Below, piece by piece: positions 8,464-17,480 of a DNA stretch of 64,000 bases (its first letter is position 1; the number at the start of each line of letters is the position of its first letter). Made by a program: the position numbers and the translations under genes. The notes below the pieces were generated by a model. It searched no databases and was not told the origin of the DNA. It worked only from the letters and a program-made list of their open reading frames with translations. Origin of the DNA: Bacteroidota bacterium (lineage in GTDB: Bacteria > Bacteroidota > Bacteroidia > Sphingobacteriales > Sphingobacteriaceae); the NCBI GenBank assembly GCA_018266915.1, contig JAFDZM010000076.1, positions 216,568-280,567 of the forward strand. Direction: 5' to 3'.

Positions 8464-8471
8464 TATCTTTG
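8464..8471 (+). promoter_or_regulatory. -7 box of the ABC-F gene
   Basis: TATCTTTG matches TAnnTTTG exactly and ends 7 nt before the ATG at 8479, so the transcript should be leaderless or nearly so. Confidence 0.65.
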
Positions 8472-8478
8472 CGCGCAA

Positions 8479-10398
8479 ATGATTGCTATTAATAACCTTA
8501 CGTTCGAGATTGGTGCGCGGGCCCTGTATGATGAAGCCAACTGGCACATAAAACCCGGTGAAAAAATTGGCCTTATCGGCGCCAATGGTACTGGCAAAAC
8601 TACACTTCTTAAGTTGATTGTCGGAGACTATACCCCTACTTCGGGAACTATATCTATGGCAAAGGACCTGACGATGGGTTACCTGAACCAGGATCTGCTC
8701 AGCTATTCGTCTGACAAAAATATATTGCATGTGGCTATGGAAGCTTTTGAGCGCCAGAACCAACTGCACGATGAGATAGAAGTTTTGCTTAAAAAACTGG
8801 AGACAGATTACAGTGAGGACCTGCTGCATAAACTGAGCGACAAACAGCATGAGTTTGAACTGCTCGACGGATACAATATCGAGTATAAGGCGCATGAAAT
8901 TTTAGCCGGTTTAGGTTTTAGCGAACCGGATACACACCGCAAATTGAGCGAATTTTCGGGTGGATGGCGCATGCGTGTAATGCTTGCTAAGATATTGTTA
9001 CAGGCTCCGGATATCCTTCTACTCGATGAGCCCACCAACCACTTAGACTTGCCATCTATCCAATGGCTGGAAGAATACCTGAAGGCTTTTGAGGGGGCGA
9101 TCATTATCGTTTCGCACGATAGATGGTTCCTCGACCGTGTGATCAACCGTACCGTTGAATCCCGTAAAGGCAAGCTGACCGTTTATGCAGGCAATTATAC
9201 TTTCTATTTGGAAGAGAAATCCCAGCGTGAAGAAATTCAGCGCGGTGAGTTTAAAAACCAGCAAGCAAAAATCAGGCAGGAAGAACGCCTGATCGAACGT
9301 TTCAGGGCTAAAGCATCAAAAGCTAAAATGGCCCAGTCGCGCATAAAAGCTTTGGATAGATTAGAGCGTGTGGATGACGTGGATGATGATAACCCGGAGG
9401 TAAGCTTCTCCTTCCGTTTCTCAAGGCAATCCGGCAGGCACGTGGTAACTTTGGAACACGTTGCCAAGAGCTTCCCGACCATAGAGATATTGGATGACGC
9501 TGAAGCACTGATTGAAAAAGGTGATAAAATAGCCCTCATCGGTGCCAACGGTAAAGGTAAATCGACTTTACTACGTATTATTGCCGGGGCCGATAAGAAT
9601 TTTACCGGATCGGTTCAACAAGGACATAATGTTACGCAAACCTTCTTTGCACAGCATCAGTTGGAGGCTTTGCATTTGGAGAATACGATTTTGGGTGAAC
9701 TGCAATCCTTCGCGCCAAAGCATAATGAAACGGAGTTGCGTACCATTTTAGGATCGTTCCTGTTCACAGGTGATGATGTATTTAAGAAGATTAAGGTGTT
9801 ATCCGGTGGTGAGAAATCGCGCGTGGCATTAGCCAAAGCGTTGACAGCAGATGCCAACTTCCTGATCCTCGACGAGCCTACGAATCACCTTGACATGCAG
9901 TCGGTGAATATTTTGATCCAGGCTTTACAGCAATACGAGGGTACCATCATCGTTGTATCGCACGACCGTTATTTCCTGGACAATGTGGCTAACAAGATAT
10001 GGTTCATAGAAGATCATAAAATTGTTACTTATCCAGGTACTTATCAGGAGTACGATCATTGGTATGCTAAACGTAAATTGCAGCCAAAAGCTGAACAAGC
10101 GCCAAAACCCGAGAAAAAGGAAGAAAAGAAAGAGCCTGTTGCTGCGAAAAAACCGGATGACGAAAAGGCAAAACAGTTAAAAAAACTGAACCAGGAACTG
10201 GCCGCGATGGAGCAGCAGATAGAAGCGTTGGAAAAAGAAGTTAAAGGTTTGGAAGATCAACTGGCTGATGATAAACTCTATACCGATGCCGCAAAAGCGC
10301 AGGAAGTGACTGATACTTATCAGCTTAAGAAACTGAAGCTGAAAGAAATCCAGGCGAAGTGGGAGAATCTGGCTGAGCATATCCTGGAGATCAGTTAA
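8479..10398 (+). CDS. ABC-F family ATPase (Uup/EttA-like ribosome-associated factor)
   Basis: The 639-residue cytoplasmic protein has two ABC domains and no membrane segment. Walker A GANGTGKTTLLK (about 34-45) and GANGKGKSTLLR (about 354-365), signatures FSGGWRMRV and LSGGEKSRVALA, and two Walker B/D-loop motifs LLLDEPTNHLD and LILDEPTNHLD are all intact. A charged linker separates the domains, and a Lys/Glu-rich coiled coil occupies about 560-639, as in Uup. ABC-F proteins act on ribosomes to relieve stalling, and some give antibiotic protection; nothing here indicates resistance. The stop codon lies inside a repeat word shared with 11850-11866. Confidence 0.93.
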   Translation: MIAINNLTFEIGARALYDEANWHIKPGEKIGLIGANGTGKTTLLKLIVGDYTPTSGTISMAKDLTMGYLNQDLLSYSSDKNILHVAMEAFERQNQLHDEIEVLLKKLETDYSEDLLHKLSDKQHEFELLDGYNIEYKAHEILAGLGFSEPDTHRKLSEFSGGWRMRVMLAKILLQAPDILLLDEPTNHLDLPSIQWLEEYLKAFEGAIIIVSHDRWFLDRVINRTVESRKGKLTVYAGNYTFYLEEKSQREEIQRGEFKNQQAKIRQEERLIERFRAKASKAKMAQSRIKALDRLERVDDVDDDNPEVSFSFRFSRQSGRHVVTLEHVAKSFPTIEILDDAEALIEKGDKIALIGANGKGKSTLLRIIAGADKNFTGSVQQGHNVTQTFFAQHQLEALHLENTILGELQSFAPKHNETELRTILGSFLFTGDDVFKKIKVLSGGEKSRVALAKALTADANFLILDEPTNHLDMQSVNILIQALQQYEGTIIVVSHDRYFLDNVANKIWFIEDHKIVTYPGTYQEYDHWYAKRKLQPKAEQAPKPEKKEEKKEPVAAKKPDDEKAKQLKKLNQELAAMEQQIEALEKEVKGLEDQLADDKLYTDAAKAQEVTDTYQLKKLKLKEIQAKWENLAEHILEIS

Positions 10399-10413
10399 CC
10401 GGTGACTGGTTAA
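10390..10413. repeat. Repeat word containing the ABC-F stop codon
   Basis: A 17-nt block starting ATCAGTTAACCGGTGAC is identical at 10390-10406 and 11850-11866. At the first copy it forms TTAACC-n7-GGTTAA and supplies the TAA stop (10396-10398) of the ABC-F gene. The second copy follows the plug gene stop and begins a loosely inverted stretch reaching about 11960. Confidence 0.75.
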
Positions 10414-10450
10414 TAAGTGATTAGTGGTTAGATTTGAATTCTAAATATAG

Positions 10451-10551
10451 GGTGTCACACTGAGGCACTCGAAGTGTGTGCGTAAAGGCCTTTGCCTGCT
10501 ATGCTTCCCTTCGACGAGGCTCAGGACAGGCTTGTACCTCAGCATGACACC
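10451..10551. repeat. 101-bp MITE-like inverted-repeat element
   Basis: Its ends GGTGTCACACTGAGG (10451-10465) and CCTCAGCATGACACC (10537-10551) are inverted repeats with 13 of 15 positions matching. The interior carries CTTCGACGAGGCTCAGG, a word often seen in dispersed Bacteroidota repeats (general recollection). It holds no transposase gene and sits between the ABC-F gene and the T9SS plug gene. Confidence 0.7.
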
Positions 10552-10579
10552 TAAGCACAACAATAATCCGCGTCACGTC

Positions 10580-11839
10580 ATGAAATGGTTAATCATTTTA
10601 GGTCTCGTTTTTGCTTTCGCACTCAACTCTTTAGCCCAATCACCCTACACCAACCAGGTTTTAAGGCCGGAGATCAAGACGGTTGAGTTTTTTAATACAA
10701 AAAAGAACCCATCATTTCCAATTATCAAGTTTAACTCGGGAGAGCAGCTTCAATTAGATTTTGATGATCTGCATGGTGGTACGCGCGACCTGTATTATAC
10801 CATAGAGCATTGTGATGAGAACTGGAACCCGTCCATTCTTTCGCCAATGGAGTATTTGCAAAATTATACCGAAGATAAAATACTCAATTACAGCTACTCT
10901 ACTGCCACGTTTCAGAAATTTACTCATTATCAAATAAAGCTGCCCAATGAAAACATTAAACCCAAAATATCAGGCAACTATGTCTTGAAGGTTTATGAGG
11001 ATGGTGATAAATCTAAATTGCTGATTATTCAACGGTTTTATGTGGTGGATGCCAAAGTATCTACTATGGCTGAGATTGTTCCGTCTGCAGATAATAATTT
11101 GCGGCAAACCAACCAAAAGATCAATCTGCAGATCAATTACGGTGCATTACGGATGCAAAACCCTAACTATGATATCAAGGCTTTCATCATGCAGAATGCC
11201 CGCCCGGAGACGATGCAGGTGAGTACGCAGCCATCTAACATACAAGGCAATACATTGATCTATAATGATGTAAGCACTTTTGATTTCCCGGGATTGAACG
11301 AGTTCAGGCACTTTGATACACGAAGTTTGAAATTGAATTCTGATCGTGTACAACATATTTATCGCGATACTGCTAATACGGTAATTTTGCTGACTGATCC
11401 TACATTGGATCAGCCCAATTACACCTTGTTTTACGACAACGACGGCAACTTCTATATTCTCAACCAGGATGGCACGGATCCACGTGTTGATGCTGATTAT
11501 GCACATATGTATTTTACCCTGGCAAGCACTAAAACCGCCGGCGAGGGTTCTGCTTATATCGTTGGTCAATTTAATAATTACCGCATGGATGAAAGCAGCA
11601 AATTGGATTTTGATGCATCAAAAAACCGCTACTATATTCAGCTATTGCTAAAGCAGGGTGTATATGATTATGAATATGTATGGGTGCCCAATAAGACCAA
11701 CAAGCCTGACGACGCTTTCTTTGAAGGTTCTCACTATGAGACCGAGAACGAATACCAGGTATTAGTATATTACCATCCTGCAGGTGCCAGGTGGACAGAA
11801 TTGGTAGGGTATCGGCCTGTGAAGGCTGCGAAGAATTAA
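10580..11839 (+). CDS. Type IX secretion system plug protein (DUF5103 family)
   Basis: The 419-residue periplasmic protein starts with the signal peptide MKWLIILGLVFAFALNSLAQ and matches the DUF5103/PF17116 plug family, which closes the SprA translocon of the type IX secretion system when no substrate is bound (established for Flavobacterium johnsoniae). Recognisable segments are KTVEFFNTKKNPSFPII near the N-terminus and YIVGQFNNYRMDESSKLDFD in the C-terminal half. I chose ATG 10580 because the upstream in-frame extension runs through the 101-bp repeat and would bury the signal peptide. The family match is by recognition of these segments, not by search. Confidence 0.85.
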   Translation: MKWLIILGLVFAFALNSLAQSPYTNQVLRPEIKTVEFFNTKKNPSFPIIKFNSGEQLQLDFDDLHGGTRDLYYTIEHCDENWNPSILSPMEYLQNYTEDKILNYSYSTATFQKFTHYQIKLPNENIKPKISGNYVLKVYEDGDKSKLLIIQRFYVVDAKVSTMAEIVPSADNNLRQTNQKINLQINYGALRMQNPNYDIKAFIMQNARPETMQVSTQPSNIQGNTLIYNDVSTFDFPGLNEFRHFDTRSLKLNSDRVQHIYRDTANTVILLTDPTLDQPNYTLFYDNDGNFYILNQDGTDPRVDADYAHMYFTLASTKTAGEGSAYIVGQFNNYRMDESSKLDFDASKNRYYIQLLLKQGVYDYEYVWVPNKTNKPDDAFFEGSHYETENEYQVLVYYHPAGARWTELVGYRPVKAAKN

Positions 11840-11974
11840 TTTTTTTGAAATCAGTTAACCGGTGACCAGTTAACTGGTTGGCCCGTGCTGTTAGTCATTT
11901 GCTACCTAAACATCTTATTCTCAATTAACTGCTTAACCGATCACTGATTAACTAGTTAACTACTCAACTAATAC

Positions 11975-11982
11975 TATCTTTG
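11975..11982 (+). promoter_or_regulatory. -7 box of the thioesterase gene
   Basis: TATCTTTG matches TAnnTTTG and lies 14 nt before the ATG at 11997. Confidence 0.6.
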
Positions 11983-11996
11983 CAAAAATTTCTAAT

Positions 11997-12521
11997 ATGG
12001 ACGCTAAAACCCCTAAGGACTCGCACACAATAATGAATGAACTGGTATTGCCTAACGATACCAATACTTTGAATAACCTGATGGGGGGACGCCTGTTACA
12101 CTGGATGGATATTGCTGCCGCTATTTCAGCACAAAAGCATTGTAACCGGATTGTAGTAACGGCATCGGTTGATAATGTTTCGTTTAAACATTCTATCAAA
12201 TTGGGTGATGTGGTAACGCTGGAAGCAAAAGTTACCCGAGCGTTCAATACTTCTGTTGAAGTCCGCCTGGATGTGTGGGCTCAAAATATACCTTCGGGAA
12301 CAAAGGTAAAAAGCAATGAGGCTTATTATACTTTTGTGGCTGTTGACCAAAGCGGACGCACCATACCCGTTCCAGCACTTGAACCGCAAACTGAAGAAGA
12401 TAAAACTCTATTCGATGGCGCATTACGCCGCCGCCAGTTAAGGTTGATCCTCGGCGGAAAGATGAAACCGGATGACGCCACTGAACTGAAGGCTTTATTT
12501 TTTGCCGGGCAAAAGGATTAA
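11997..12521 (+). CDS. Acyl-CoA thioesterase, hotdog fold (YciA/BACH-like)
   Basis: The 174-residue cytoplasmic enzyme hydrolyses acyl-CoA to free acid and CoA. The opening NDTNTLNNLMGGRLLHWMDIAAAISA is characteristic of the family: an N-x-x-N-x-x-GG-x-x-L-x-x-MD-x-A helix with the catalytic Asp. VVTASVDNVSFKHSIKLGDVVTLEAKV forms the central hotdog strands. Chain length preference cannot be read from sequence. It lies just upstream of the YfcC transporter on the same strand (56 bp), but nothing else links them. Confidence 0.9.
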   Translation: MDAKTPKDSHTIMNELVLPNDTNTLNNLMGGRLLHWMDIAAAISAQKHCNRIVVTASVDNVSFKHSIKLGDVVTLEAKVTRAFNTSVEVRLDVWAQNIPSGTKVKSNEAYYTFVAVDQSGRTIPVPALEPQTEEDKTLFDGALRRRQLRLILGGKMKPDDATELKALFFAGQKD

Positions 12522-12577
12522 TCAACTAAAAGCCATAGATTTAGAAATCAGAAACTTTATATCACAATTTCTTCAGC

Positions 12578-14074
12578 ATGGCTTCCAAAAGCAAAATCCC
12601 TACCCCTATAACAGTGATTGTTATTGTAATTATTGTTGCGGCTATTGCTACCTGGCTGTTGCCTGCAGGAGAATATTACAAGCTAAGTTATAACGATAAT
12701 ACCTTTACCATTTCAAACGGAAAGACGGTCCCCTGCACACAACATACGCTGGATAGCCTGCACATCCGCATTAAACTGGAGAAATTTAAAAACGGTGATA
12801 TCCGCAAGCCTGTGGCCATTCCCGGCACTTATCATCAGCTTAAAAAGAACAGACAGGGGCCATTAAATGTATCACAAGCGCCAATAAAGGGCATTTATGA
12901 CACGGTTGATATTATTTTCTTCATCCTGATCATAGGCGGTTTTATTACCATCTTTAACCAGACGGGCGCTATGGAAAAAGGCATGGCTTATCTCTCTCAC
13001 CTGATGAAAGGGAAAGAGGCATGGCTTATTGTCATCGTTACTTTCTTTTTTACCTTTTGCGGTTCTACCGAAGGTATGGCGGAAGAGGGGTTAGTTTTCT
13101 ATCCAATACTTGTCCCCTTATTTCTTGCAGCGGGATACGATCTATTGGTACCTGTAGCTGTTATTTTTGCCGGCTGCAACATTGGAAATTTGACATCATT
13201 CAGCAACCCCTTTTCAACCATCATTGCATCCAATGCTGCAGGCATCAACTGGGCCGATGGTTTCTATGAAAGAATATTGGCCTTCCTGGTAACCTCCGGA
13301 CTTTTGATCTGGTACATCGTCCGCTATGCACAGAAAGTAAAAAAAGATCCTACCAAATCCCTCGTATATAAAATCGACGGCAATGTCCAGTCTCCTTTCC
13401 CGGTGATTAGTAAAACCGATGAAGAAAAACCAAAATTAGGGCGGAAGAATGCTTTTTTACTGATCCTGTTCTTTGGAACAATCTTCACCATGATCGGTGG
13501 CGTATTGTTCTACGACTGGTGGCTGCTCGAAATGACCACAGTTTTCCTGGTTTCATCCGTGTTGATCGCATTTATCGTGCGTATGCCGGAGAAGGTTTTT
13601 ATCGAAAGCTTTGTTAAAGGAGTCCAGTCACTGGTATCGGTGGCTTTACTTGTAGGGGTGGCACGAGGCGTAACTATTGTATTGAATGATGGGCATATTA
13701 CAGATACTATATTGTATTACGCAGCAAATGCAGTGGGTACTATGTCGCCTGTCATATTCATTGTCGCGCTGTTAGGCTTATATCTTTTTCTTACGTTATT
13801 TATTTCCTCCTCATCGGGTATGGCTGTGCTAACAATGCCTGTTTTTGGTGCATTGTCAGTAATTGTGGGCGTGCCTGGAAAAGAGATCGTGAATGCCTAT
13901 AATTTCGGCATGGGCATTATGTACTTTTTAGCGCCTACAGGGTTGATCCTGCCTTCGCTGATGATGGTAAACGTTAGTATAAAAGCATGGCTGCGGTTTG
14001 TTTACCCGCTCATGATTATGCTAACTATAATTTGCGTGGCTTTTTTGATTGTGGGGGTATTGTGGAATAAGTAG
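12578..14074 (+). CDS. YfcC family membrane transporter
   Basis: This 498-residue inner-membrane protein has about a dozen hydrophobic segments. It belongs to the YfcC/C4-dicarboxylate-anaerobic-carrier-like family, with the hallmark FCGSTEGMAEEGLVFYPIL followed by GCNIGNLTSFSNPFSTIIA. Members are predicted antiporters for arginine/ornithine or dicarboxylates, and the substrate here is unknown. A loop of about 65 residues between TM1 and TM2 (about 30-100) is charged and presumably periplasmic. The convergent CBM9-like gene ends 10 bp downstream. Confidence 0.88.
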   Translation: MASKSKIPTPITVIVIVIIVAAIATWLLPAGEYYKLSYNDNTFTISNGKTVPCTQHTLDSLHIRIKLEKFKNGDIRKPVAIPGTYHQLKKNRQGPLNVSQAPIKGIYDTVDIIFFILIIGGFITIFNQTGAMEKGMAYLSHLMKGKEAWLIVIVTFFFTFCGSTEGMAEEGLVFYPILVPLFLAAGYDLLVPVAVIFAGCNIGNLTSFSNPFSTIIASNAAGINWADGFYERILAFLVTSGLLIWYIVRYAQKVKKDPTKSLVYKIDGNVQSPFPVISKTDEEKPKLGRKNAFLLILFFGTIFTMIGGVLFYDWWLLEMTTVFLVSSVLIAFIVRMPEKVFIESFVKGVQSLVSVALLVGVARGVTIVLNDGHITDTILYYAANAVGTMSPVIFIVALLGLYLFLTLFISSSSGMAVLTMPVFGALSVIVGVPGKEIVNAYNFGMGIMYFLAPTGLILPSLMMVNVSIKAWLRFVYPLMIMLTIICVAFLIVGVLWNK

Positions 14075-14083
14075 ATCGCTCTT

Positions 14084-15229
14084 TTATTCATGAGTATGAT
14101 CCGGATTCTTTTGCACCCATCCGACCTCATTTATAGCCCATACCTCTTTGCCCTCACTATCCTTTATAAATCCCATAAATTGGTGATTGGTAGCTTCCAG
14201 TTGTAATGTATTCTCTTTGCCGTTTATATTGGCATGTTCATCAATACCCAGATCATGCAGCGTTGCGGCATAAGCTTTATGTTCGCTAAACCATTGGTTT
14301 TGCTTGTAGTAAATGAGCCACAAATACTTCTTCTGCTCCTCTGCATAAGGCATATTGAATGTTACCGAATTTACAGGCTGCTTGCTAAACTGAATATATC
14401 CCCACCTTTCAGGATAATGCATAGCGATCAATCCCTGCGGCGACCATGACCAGTTATGCTCTGGTAAAGGCTTGCCTTTATTATCCGTTAGCTTCACATA
14501 TTTGCCATCTACAACTTTGGTATCCCATTCAACACGAGAGAAATTGATCCGCCAGATGGCACCATCCTGCAGCCGTTGTGAACGGGAGTTGGCAATTAAT
14601 GCTTTAAGCGGTATAGCCATTTCAACTGTCCAGCCTTCATCCTTATCGGATGGGTCATTCAAAGTCCCCTGTATTTTTACTGCGGATTTTAAGTTAGGCA
14701 AATCCCAGCTTGACAACGGAGTGCCCCCATCGCGATAGGCCCTTGTTAACAGCAAATCCCAAATAGTATTAAAAGGATTTACTTCTACTTCAAAATAGGG
14801 CTGTGTTGTGCCGCTTGGGTCTATAAAAAACTCGAAATCGTTATCCTGAAAAACAACTGCGTCATGCTTTTTAATCGAAGCCCAAATTTGTGGCTCAGTT
14901 AACTGTGCAGCTATATAAAGACAAGTATCATCCCAAAGCATTTTTACCTTGGTAGCAAAAGGTGGTTTGGGCTTATCGCGGCCTTCTATGTCGACAAACT
15001 CCTTTGTCCAGTTTACCTGCTGCCAAACCAGTTCGTTGATGTTTCCATCAATAACCGGTGGATGATCCACATGATAAACCACATAATTTTCCGGAGTATC
15101 AAAAAGATTCTCCAATCCCTTAAACGCAGATTGCGCATTAACAGCAAACGAACAAAGAATGGTTGCTGATAATAATGCTAATCGTTTAAAATAGTTGCCA
15201 TGAACTATGAACCATAAACTATTATCCAT
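14084..15229 (-). CDS. Secreted carbohydrate-binding family 9-like protein
   Basis: The 381-residue exported protein has the signal region RLALLSATILCSFAVNAQ. The mature part is CBM9-like: HPPVIDGNINELVWQQV, TKVKMLWDDTCLYIAAQL and DNDFEFFIDPSG follow the familiar order of DOMON/CBM9-type beta-sandwiches. C-terminal residues from about 290 form a poorly conserved tail. Such proteins bind glycans or act in carbohydrate use; no catalytic motif is seen. The ATG overlaps the EVE gene stop by one base (TGATG), so translation is coupled. The codons before the signal peptide (SLWFIVHG) read like a dispersed repeat word, giving an unusually long n-region. Confidence 0.82.
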   Translation of the reverse strand: MDNSLWFIVHGNYFKRLALLSATILCSFAVNAQSAFKGLENLFDTPENYVVYHVDHPPVIDGNINELVWQQVNWTKEFVDIEGRDKPKPPFATKVKMLWDDTCLYIAAQLTEPQIWASIKKHDAVVFQDNDFEFFIDPSGTTQPYFEVEVNPFNTIWDLLLTRAYRDGGTPLSSWDLPNLKSAVKIQGTLNDPSDKDEGWTVEMAIPLKALIANSRSQRLQDGAIWRINFSRVEWDTKVVDGKYVKLTDNKGKPLPEHNWSWSPQGLIAMHYPERWGYIQFSKQPVNSVTFNMPYAEEQKKYLWLIYYKQNQWFSEHKAYAATLHDLGIDEHANINGKENTLQLEATNHQFMGFIKDSEGKEVWAINEVGWVQKNPDHTHE

Positions 15230-15636
15230 CAGCTATTCGCCATTTCCAATACTTTATCAAATTCTTCAGGCTTTACAGCACTTACCGAAAGGCGGCCCAG
15301 GCGAACCAGCTCCATATTCTTCAACGACGGTTCAGCTTTGATCTGTTCAAGCGTTACTGACTTTTTCAATGCTTCAAAAGGAGAGAATTCAACTACCAGC
15401 CAATTGGGATCGGTTGTGGTTGGATCCTGGTACGATTCTTTAACAACTTTGGCGATACCAACTATATCCTTACCTTCATTACTGTGATAAAAAAATGCCA
15501 GGTCGCCTTCTTTCATTGAACGCAGGTTATTACGGGCGGCAAAGTTGCGTACACCGTCCCACATGGTGCGGCCATCCTTATTAAATTGTTCCCAACTGTA
15601 TTTATGCGGTTCAGATTTGATCAGCCAATAGTTCAT
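15229..15636 (-). CDS. EVE domain-containing protein
   Basis: The 135-residue cytoplasmic protein consists of one EVE domain, a PUA-like fold proposed to bind modified nucleotides. The start MNYWLIKSEPHKYSWEQF and the WDGVRNFAARNNLRSM segment are diagnostic, with FFYHSNEGKDIVGIAKV following. ATG 15636 gives the canonical N-terminus; an upstream in-frame extension to 15732 encodes no recognisable sequence and is rejected. It forms a coupled pair with the CBM9-like gene, although no functional link is known. Confidence 0.93.
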   Translation of the reverse strand: MNYWLIKSEPHKYSWEQFNKDGRTMWDGVRNFAARNNLRSMKEGDLAFFYHSNEGKDIVGIAKVVKESYQDPTTTDPNWLVVEFSPFEALKKSVTLEQIKAEPSLKNMELVRLGRLSVSAVKPEEFDKVLEMANS

Positions 15637-15822
15637 TTTATTTTCATTTATTAGTCGTAAAATTGTGAAAAAGGCATCAGAAACAAAAATGTGAACCAGT
15701 TTAAATGCTATAGTTCTGCCAAAAACAACCAACTATTTTCTGTTTGAACACGTAAATAGAAAAATGGCATAATAAATGCTACATAAACTGAGTTAATATC
15801 GGACATATTACCCCCTTGCAAT

Positions 15823-16953
15823 ATGATGAAAGTATATCCTTTAAGATTATTTTTTGCTGTTTCGGGCATATTTCTTTTGTTCTTTATAGCGTCTTGCTCA
15901 AAAGATAAGAAAAATCCGCAAACTACGCCCACCCAAGCTACACCGACCAACTTTGGATTGTATGAGGCTGATTCATCCATATATAAGATACTTTACACTT
16001 TTGTAACAAAGGTTGGCACACAGGATGTAACCAGCTCCGATTACGACTTATTGTTCGACACCGGTTCAGGCGGTATGGTGCTTGATGCCCACGGGATCAT
16101 ACCTTCGAGCATGATCACCAGCACCGGCATCACTTTTCCAGCAAACTCTACAGATTCTACAGTGGTAAATGGTATTACTATTTATAATCAAAAAGCAACT
16201 ATTTCCTACGGCGATGACGTCAGTACTACGGACAATGTATACGGTTACCTTGCGTATGCCTCTGTTACCCTGGGTGAACCGGGCAATGGCGGCATTACCA
16301 TAAAACGCCTGCCCTTTTTCCTGTATTACAAAGCATCTGATACAAAAGGCAATGTATTTGCTGATCATGAATTTGACGTTTTGGGTGTATCTTCTGAATA
16401 TGATGTCACATTTCCTAATAATGTTTATATTACCAGTCCGTTCCAATATTTTGATCCGGGTGAAGGGCTTTTAAAAGGATTTAAAATGGCCGCCTTGGGC
16501 ACCAATAATTTTTCGCTCGATGGCACTTTTGTACCGGGAGCAGTAACATTAGGATTAACATCATCAGATTTATCTTCCTTTACCATGCACCAGCTCACTT
16601 ATTATCCTGGTGACGGCTATGCCCCGATTATCCCGGTATCATTAACCTATAATGGTAAAACTTTTACTACCAACACCATATTTGATACAGGTACCGAGCC
16701 ATATAGTTATATCCAGGATCCAACAGCTGGCAACACTGCGGTATTATTGCCGGTTAACACCCCGGTATCGCTTACAACCACACCGGGCGGGTTCACTTAC
16801 TCCTACGCAACTTCGGCCAACGATAATATTACTTATGTTGAAAATCCAACTCAATCAGGAAGTAATGTTACGGTGATGAGCCTTGAATTCTTCCTGACCA
16901 ATGATTTTATGCTCGATTATTATGATCATAAACTTGGCTTGAAGAACAATTGA
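15823..16953 (+). CDS. Pepsin-like aspartic protease lipoprotein (predicted)
   Basis: The 376-residue product has a lipoprotein signal (FFIASC, Cys25) and a Thr/Pro-rich linker, then a layout like bilobal pepsins: FDTGS with Asp79, a flap-like ISYGDD (Tyr129) followed by YGYLAYASVTLG, FDVLGV near 184-189, then GAVTLGLTSSDLSSF at 239-253 and a second catalytic motif FDTGT with Asp288. The 209-residue spacing between aspartates is close to that of pepsins. Pepsin-type enzymes are rare in bacteria (shewasins are known). No propeptide is evident. Activity is inferred; a non-catalytic relative is possible. ATG 15826 is an alternative start. The 200 bp after it hold no recognisable feature. Confidence 0.75.
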   Translation: MMKVYPLRLFFAVSGIFLLFFIASCSKDKKNPQTTPTQATPTNFGLYEADSSIYKILYTFVTKVGTQDVTSSDYDLLFDTGSGGMVLDAHGIIPSSMITSTGITFPANSTDSTVVNGITIYNQKATISYGDDVSTTDNVYGYLAYASVTLGEPGNGGITIKRLPFFLYYKASDTKGNVFADHEFDVLGVSSEYDVTFPNNVYITSPFQYFDPGEGLLKGFKMAALGTNNFSLDGTFVPGAVTLGLTSSDLSSFTMHQLTYYPGDGYAPIIPVSLTYNGKTFTTNTIFDTGTEPYSYIQDPTAGNTAVLLPVNTPVSLTTTPGGFTYSYATSANDNITYVENPTQSGSNVTVMSLEFFLTNDFMLDYYDHKLGLKNN

Positions 16954-17156
16954 ATAGCGGTGACTCGCTAAAATTATTCAGCTACATAACCTGTTAAAAG
17001 CTCAGGTATAAATTCCTATGTGGAAAACGCAGCGATTGTATAAAAATTAAATTTACTTATCCACAAAATATCAAGCATTGTTGATATTTTCTTAGTAGTT
17101 GAATATTTAAGCTAATAATAACTTAGATTATCTTTACGTAAGAAGATCGAGCGTTT

Positions 17157-17387
17157 ATGGGATTACAATTACGGATGACTTTCAATGATACGGATTATGC
17201 GTATCAAATTATTAACAGCAGGCTTAACAACCAACAAACAGAACTTGAATTAGTGCTTGAAGGTGAGAAAGTGGAGTTGCTGAGAGATAAAAATATGGTT
17301 TGGATTCAAAAGGATGGGGACAGTTCTTTTGATCCGGGGCTTATTCAGGCTTTGGGCCGCTCGGCATCATTACGTTTAAGGGTGTAA
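17157..17387 (+). CDS. Small conserved-looking hypothetical protein, 76 residues
   Basis: The protein is cytoplasmic, with no signal or membrane segment. The alternating pattern LELVLEGEKVELLRDKNMVWIQKDG suggests a small beta-rich domain. I do not recognise a family. The preceding TATCTTTA (17133-17140) is a near-match to the -7 box, and a good terminator follows the stop, so the gene appears to be an independent unit. The size and clean borders support a real gene, but its function is unknown. Confidence 0.6.
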   Translation: MGLQLRMTFNDTDYAYQIINSRLNNQQTELELVLEGEKVELLRDKNMVWIQKDGDSSFDPGLIQALGRSASLRLRV

Positions 17388-17427
17388 ATTCACCTTTAAA
17401 GTTCACTAATACCTACTAATAGTATAC

Positions 17428-17458
17428 AGCGCCATACCTAAGGGTATGACGCTTTTTT
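17428..17458. terminator. Rho-independent terminator between convergent genes
   Basis: AGCGCCATACC and GGTATGACGCT form a stem with one mismatch around a short TAA-type loop, followed by TTTTTT on the plus strand. It probably ends the 76-residue gene and may also serve the RRM gene. Confidence 0.8.
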
Positions 17459-17480
17459 ATGCTATAAACTTTTTGGGAAA

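Noticed and set aside
8479..10398. Antibiotic-resistance ABC-F protein
   Set aside because: The C-terminal coiled coil and general layout fit housekeeping Uup-like factors, and nothing ties it to drug protection.
10478..10579. In-frame N-terminal extension of the T9SS plug gene starting at a GTG
   Set aside because: It runs through the 101-bp repeat and places 34 unrelated residues before a clear signal peptide; ATG 10580 is the better start.
15637..15732. In-frame upstream extension of the EVE gene
   Set aside because: EVE proteins begin with the MNYWLIKSEP-type strand; the extension has no recognisable sequence.
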